From Varroa destructor (Eukaryota; Arthropoda; Arachnida; Mesostigmata; Varroidae), in the NCBI RefSeq assembly GCF_002443255.2, contig NW_019211455.1, positions 39,599,449-39,663,448 of the forward strand: a stretch of 64,000 nucleotides of DNA, written 5' to 3'. The notes below the pieces were generated by a model, which saw only the letters and a list, made by a program, of their open reading frames with translations, was not told the DNA's origin and made no database searches. Both the position numbers and the translations under genes were made by a program. Shown here one piece after another: positions 59,760 through 64,000 of this stretch. Every line of letters begins with the position of its first letter. Positions within the stretch are counted from its first letter, which is position 1.

Positions 59760-62700
59760 CCAATTTACTTTTTATCCCTTTACTCGCGTAAAGAACTAAA
59801 GTGCCGCGTCCCTGTGTCTGCGCAAAAAACGAGAGCGCTGTGTGCCACGAACAAATAAACTTTGTAAGAAGGGATGGAGTCTAATGGGTGGAATTTATCG
59901 GCCTTTGCATTAACGCGGACAAGTATCACAGGCCTCGCTGGATATGTCAGTAATGCACATACATTACTTTATGATTAATGGCTTCTGAGAAAAATGTTTA
60001 CCCCGTTACTTCTTTCGCTTTTTATCAGCTTGTAGTTATAATTAGTAGTTCTATATATATTATAGTATAGTTTTAATTAATTTCATCGGTGTTACATGTC
60101 AACCTAATAGAGCATACTTTGCTTGCATAACTATAATTTTCTTTCTTATAGAATATCGAAATAGAATTCTTTCTATAATCTTGTAGCACCCATTGCGTTA
60201 TCCAGTTGCAGCTCTTTCGTAGCAGTAATTTTACTTCGCTGATTCGGTCAATCTATTATTTTTAACTTCGTTGCGTAGGCGCCGTTACCCTGTTGTCCTC
60301 CGCAGCAGATCAGTAATATCCAACACCAGCTGCAGCTGCACTGCAGTTACCCTGTGATTCGGACATGCTCCTGACGTACTCCAGGACCTTCTTGTACCTA
60401 TAATTTGGTCTTGGCCAACCATTAATCAAGTATTACATATGTCCCTCCCTCTACTTCGATATACGACAAACAGCTATCTGTACATGTGAGTTGACCTCAG
60501 GCTGTGCACGCACCTCTGGTCTTACAGCTTATTTAAAATGTGCATCCTGTTAGAGTTACCCTTGTTTCCCCGTTATAACGTTTTATAATTTCACTTTCAT
60601 GTTAAATTTATGCAGTTTCACTACTTCATTCAGAAAGACAGGCTCCGTATCGATATGCTTTATCAATTCTTAAAAATTTCCGAAAAAATCGTAATTTTTA
60701 ATCGTAATTAAAAAAAAAAGTGCAAAACTATCTCATAATTAAGCTCTTCCTAAACTCAGATTTCTTGTCTATTTTATTATTGTGAGGTCAGAAATAAAAA
60801 CATCGTAATCAGTATAATTAATATAATTATAATAATATAAATAAAAAATCAGTGTAATTACAATGAAGCACGCGAAAAATGAACGACTGGGATTTGTATA
60901 ATTAAGCGCAATGGATACGGAGCCAATTAATAGATACGTTTTACCACAGCAAGCTAACTATCTCGCCAAAACGTCCCAGCCACAATGATCCCAGCACGTC
61001 ACGACGGCATAAATCGTCACTTAATTTCCACATTGATATTATTTATTAATTTCTAACAATTCCTGCCAAAATTACACACTTTACCTTCAAATCGAACACT
61101 CTCCTTCGCCCACAATCTAATATTGTGCCTATTTTGTAAGCTTTAGAAAAACAAACGATTTCCCAATACAAATGTTCACCAGATACTCACCAGACGTCGA
61201 ACAAATCATCAGGAAAGGTGCCTAAATTAGCATTATTCCTCCTGTCGAAAAAAGCCTTCCCGCTCCTGGAAAAAACCTATTTAGCCAGTCTCACGCGCAT
61301 TCTTCAGGGTCAAGCTGTAGCGTCATAGATCCAAGCTAAGACTTTGCCGATTTGGGTCGAACAGAGAAATCCATTGGCTGATAACACATGGACTTCGTCT
61401 TTGTAGTGTAGTAGATAAATAAATTGATCGCTTATAAGGAACATTTCACTATTTATTTCACCTTTTAATATCATCAACATCATATGAGAAGCATGTTACT
61501 TCTCAATAATGAAAACGGCATACGGCCTTAAAGCAGACGTAATTGTAATTACATTATAACAGTAACAAATGGTGATCTATCGGGATTATAAACTAACTAG
61601 AATTAACAATAGTGGATATTTTTCAAGGAAAATTACTGCAGGCGAGTACTTCAGTAAAACACTGCAAATTAATTAGTGACAAAACACTGATGACGGTTTC
61701 CGTTAACTGCTGCATGATCTACCTCTAATTCAAGTTCCGCTTGGTGGCAACTTTAAAAAACACCAAACTTTCGCTGAGCGTACTTTACACTTTAGCGTCT
61801 CCACCTTTAGAAGAACGCTTTGAGTCTCATCAAACTAATACTGTAAGTGTATACTATTATTGTAGCCCTGAATATGAATAATTTTGCAATAGCAAACCTG
61901 CTGCAGACCTGCTGGAAGCCTTTCATGGTAACGATCAGATATACGTTAGCTTCAGTAATATGGCCATATAATATAACTGTCTAACGTCTTTGTAAACTTT
62001 ATTTCCATATAGGAATCATGAGAATTGACGTTGATTTAGCACCTGACACTGCTGAGCACAAAAAAAGAGGTACTAAAAGTGTTCTACAGGACAAGAACAG
62101 TCTCGCTGAAAGTGTAGATTTTATTAGTGTTATATCTTTGAGCAGACACGATGCTGGTGAGATGGGTGTTGCGGGCGAATGGGACACTCGTCATTAAGGG
62201 AGTCTCCATAAAGAAGCGACAGGTTAACAATTATCGCCTTGTCCTGGGTTTGAGATTTGACTTTTTGTTGTCATGTGTATGTACATTAACTTATCGAATA
62301 TACTCTAGGTGTATGTCGCCTTTGGCCTTGTTAGGAAATCAATAAACATTTGCCCATAGTAACGATTCCTCGAGAGCAGGTGACATGGAAGATACGATAT
62401 GTTAAGGCATCTCGTCCAAAGAGTGTCTTTGAGACCCGGTTGTTTTCTTTGAAAGTAGCCTTTGCCCGAACCTCTATCGAGATCACGGATGCCTTAACCG
62501 CTCACACGTAATTGTTATGTATTGCTTGCGTCAACAAGTGCATGAGTGTTGGTTATTGCCAATGGAAGGTTTAGCCGAAACCTTGAAGAGTTCGACCTAG
62601 CGACCTTCCGACCTAGGCCCTCATTAACTTGAAAGCAAAACTTAATTAAGCATCATTCTTTATAAAATAGTTAGCTTCGATAGCCTTGTACTTAACAATT

Positions 62701-64000
62701 AAAGAAAATATGTACAAATGACTAGCTACATAGAGAAGAACAAGTTACCGTCTTAATCAACCTAATTAGCAGCATAAAGTCCATGCAACCGAAACGACCT
62801 TCCTAACCATAAGTAGAAAAAGATACTTGTTTGAAACTATTGCTAGGGCTCAGGTATAAAAAGTTTTGAGGAACGTTAAAGTTCAAGTTCGTAAATGATT
62901 CCGTTTATTGCCAATAATTTATAATGATTTAATAAGAAGTTGGATTTTCAACTAAATATCCACTGATTCAATATGGCATCTATATTGTTAACTGTTAACC
63001 GTCAACTTCATTAAAGGTGAACGCATCCTAGCCGCTTACGGTAATAAATAGTATAGAAAATAAAGTGTTAAAAAAATAGTCCACTAATAGATATCGACGA
63101 TTTTCAAAATTAACAGGGTTTTCATCTGTCAGTGCGTACGCTTTCTCAAAGAAGACTCGAAGGCATGTCGGTCGCGCATACAGGGATAGCTACAATTCAA
63201 AGTGGCTTGCCATGGCAATGCCGAAACTGGCCATTGTCTCGACGATATCCTTTAGTTAAATTTGGCCTGAAAGATTATAGAATACTCTATTAGTGACGGT
63301 GGCAATGTTGTTTGAGTTTGTGCACTCTTCTGTGTTCTCTCTTCTATGGTGTTTATCTGAGATATTTTTAGATATCCGATGTTACTCTAACATTGTATTC
63401 TACTTGGCTGAACGTGAACTTGGCTGTTACATGATCGTCGTGCTCTGCGCAATCAGCATAAAATGGAAGAAAAAATGCAGAGAAGCTGCTATTAATTTTG
63501 TCGTGAATATCTCGAGGAATTATTGCTAGGTAATCCAATTCTCGGAATCACCTTGCTTGAGGTATAATATCAAGGACTTGCCCCAGTTGGGAATCTAATC
63601 GGAGTGAGTTGAACCCATTCAACGGATGGCATCGCAGCTATTCACTGATTTGTGATTCTTAATTTGGTATCTGAGGCCAAGAGTTCGCAGCAGAGCTCTC
63701 TTTTTAAACGCGCTCAAAGCTGAAGGTTAGAGGAGCGTTTCCATGACGAGCGCTCTACGGTCCACTGCGTTTTTTTCGTCCGATTTCCTCCATATAACAT
63801 CACCTTTTAAAGAAAAAAGATCTAATGCAATAAAGAGCAAACATTTGACTAGCCTTCAGAGTTCTGTTTGTTGGTAATTTAGTTGTAACAAAAATATACT
63901 TGGTTTTCATATTTGTTATGCGATTAATAAGCACCCGTCCATTTGAACGACACCGTTCAGAAAGTACATCGAACTTAGTCTGGTAGAGACAGACGACTAA
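59760..64000. other. Intergenic, no supported gene
   Basis: AT-rich, with weak continuation of the fold-back up to about 59840 and a CAGCTGCAGCTG palindrome near 60.33 kb. Frames at 61999-62187 (minus), 62151-62345 and 63293-63529 (plus) are short and unconvincing. Nothing else is supported. Confidence 0.45.

Overview
The window looks like nuclear DNA of an animal, most likely an arthropod or related invertebrate. It is AT-rich (about 60 percent by eye), sparse in genes, scattered with simple repeats, and broken by two assembly gaps of exactly 100 N (17388-17487 and 33126-33225). There are no operons, ribosome-binding sites or prokaryotic features. The only unmistakable protein is a 663-codon single-exon POMGNT2-type glycosyltransferase (minus strand, 40506-42497), an animal protein O-mannosylation enzyme. 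I cannot fix the species; a chelicerate such as a mite is my guess.

Layout. 1 to 27.4 kb holds no gene I can support firmly: only short chance-level open frames, simple repeats (ACCT, TTCC, an 18-base C run), a degenerate tRNA-like stretch near 7.2 kb, a 24-base duplication near 4.9 kb and small hairpins. 27.4 to 36.6 kb contains isolated candidate exons with good splice borders on both strands: a Cys-rich plus-strand set at 27.4-29.2 kb, a clean 186-base minus-strand exon at 34.6 kb, and weaker ones at 30.6, 35.4, 35.9 and 36.5 kb. 40.5-42.5 kb is POMGNT2. 45.7-49.5 kb is a second minus-strand gene that I could assemble into five exons with matching reading phase. It encodes about 596 residues with a Cys/His cluster, and I do not recognise its family. 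53.3-55.8 kb holds two minus-strand ORFs, one divergent plus-strand ORF with an arginine-rich stretch and its own TATA box, and three hairpins. The hairpin between the divergent ORFs resembles the arrangement of a small circular ssDNA-virus origin, but no replication protein is visible. Around 59.6 kb lies a long imperfect fold-back with arms of about 110 bases. The last 4 kb shows nothing I can support.

Functional reading. POMGNT2 acts in the endoplasmic reticulum on O-mannosylated proteins. Its same-strand neighbour 3.2 kb upstream shows no visible link to that pathway. With about 61 percent AT and six frames over 64 kb, I estimate that roughly one ORF of 130-150 codons is expected by chance. 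Most short ORFs were therefore not annotated unless splice signals, composition or context supported them.
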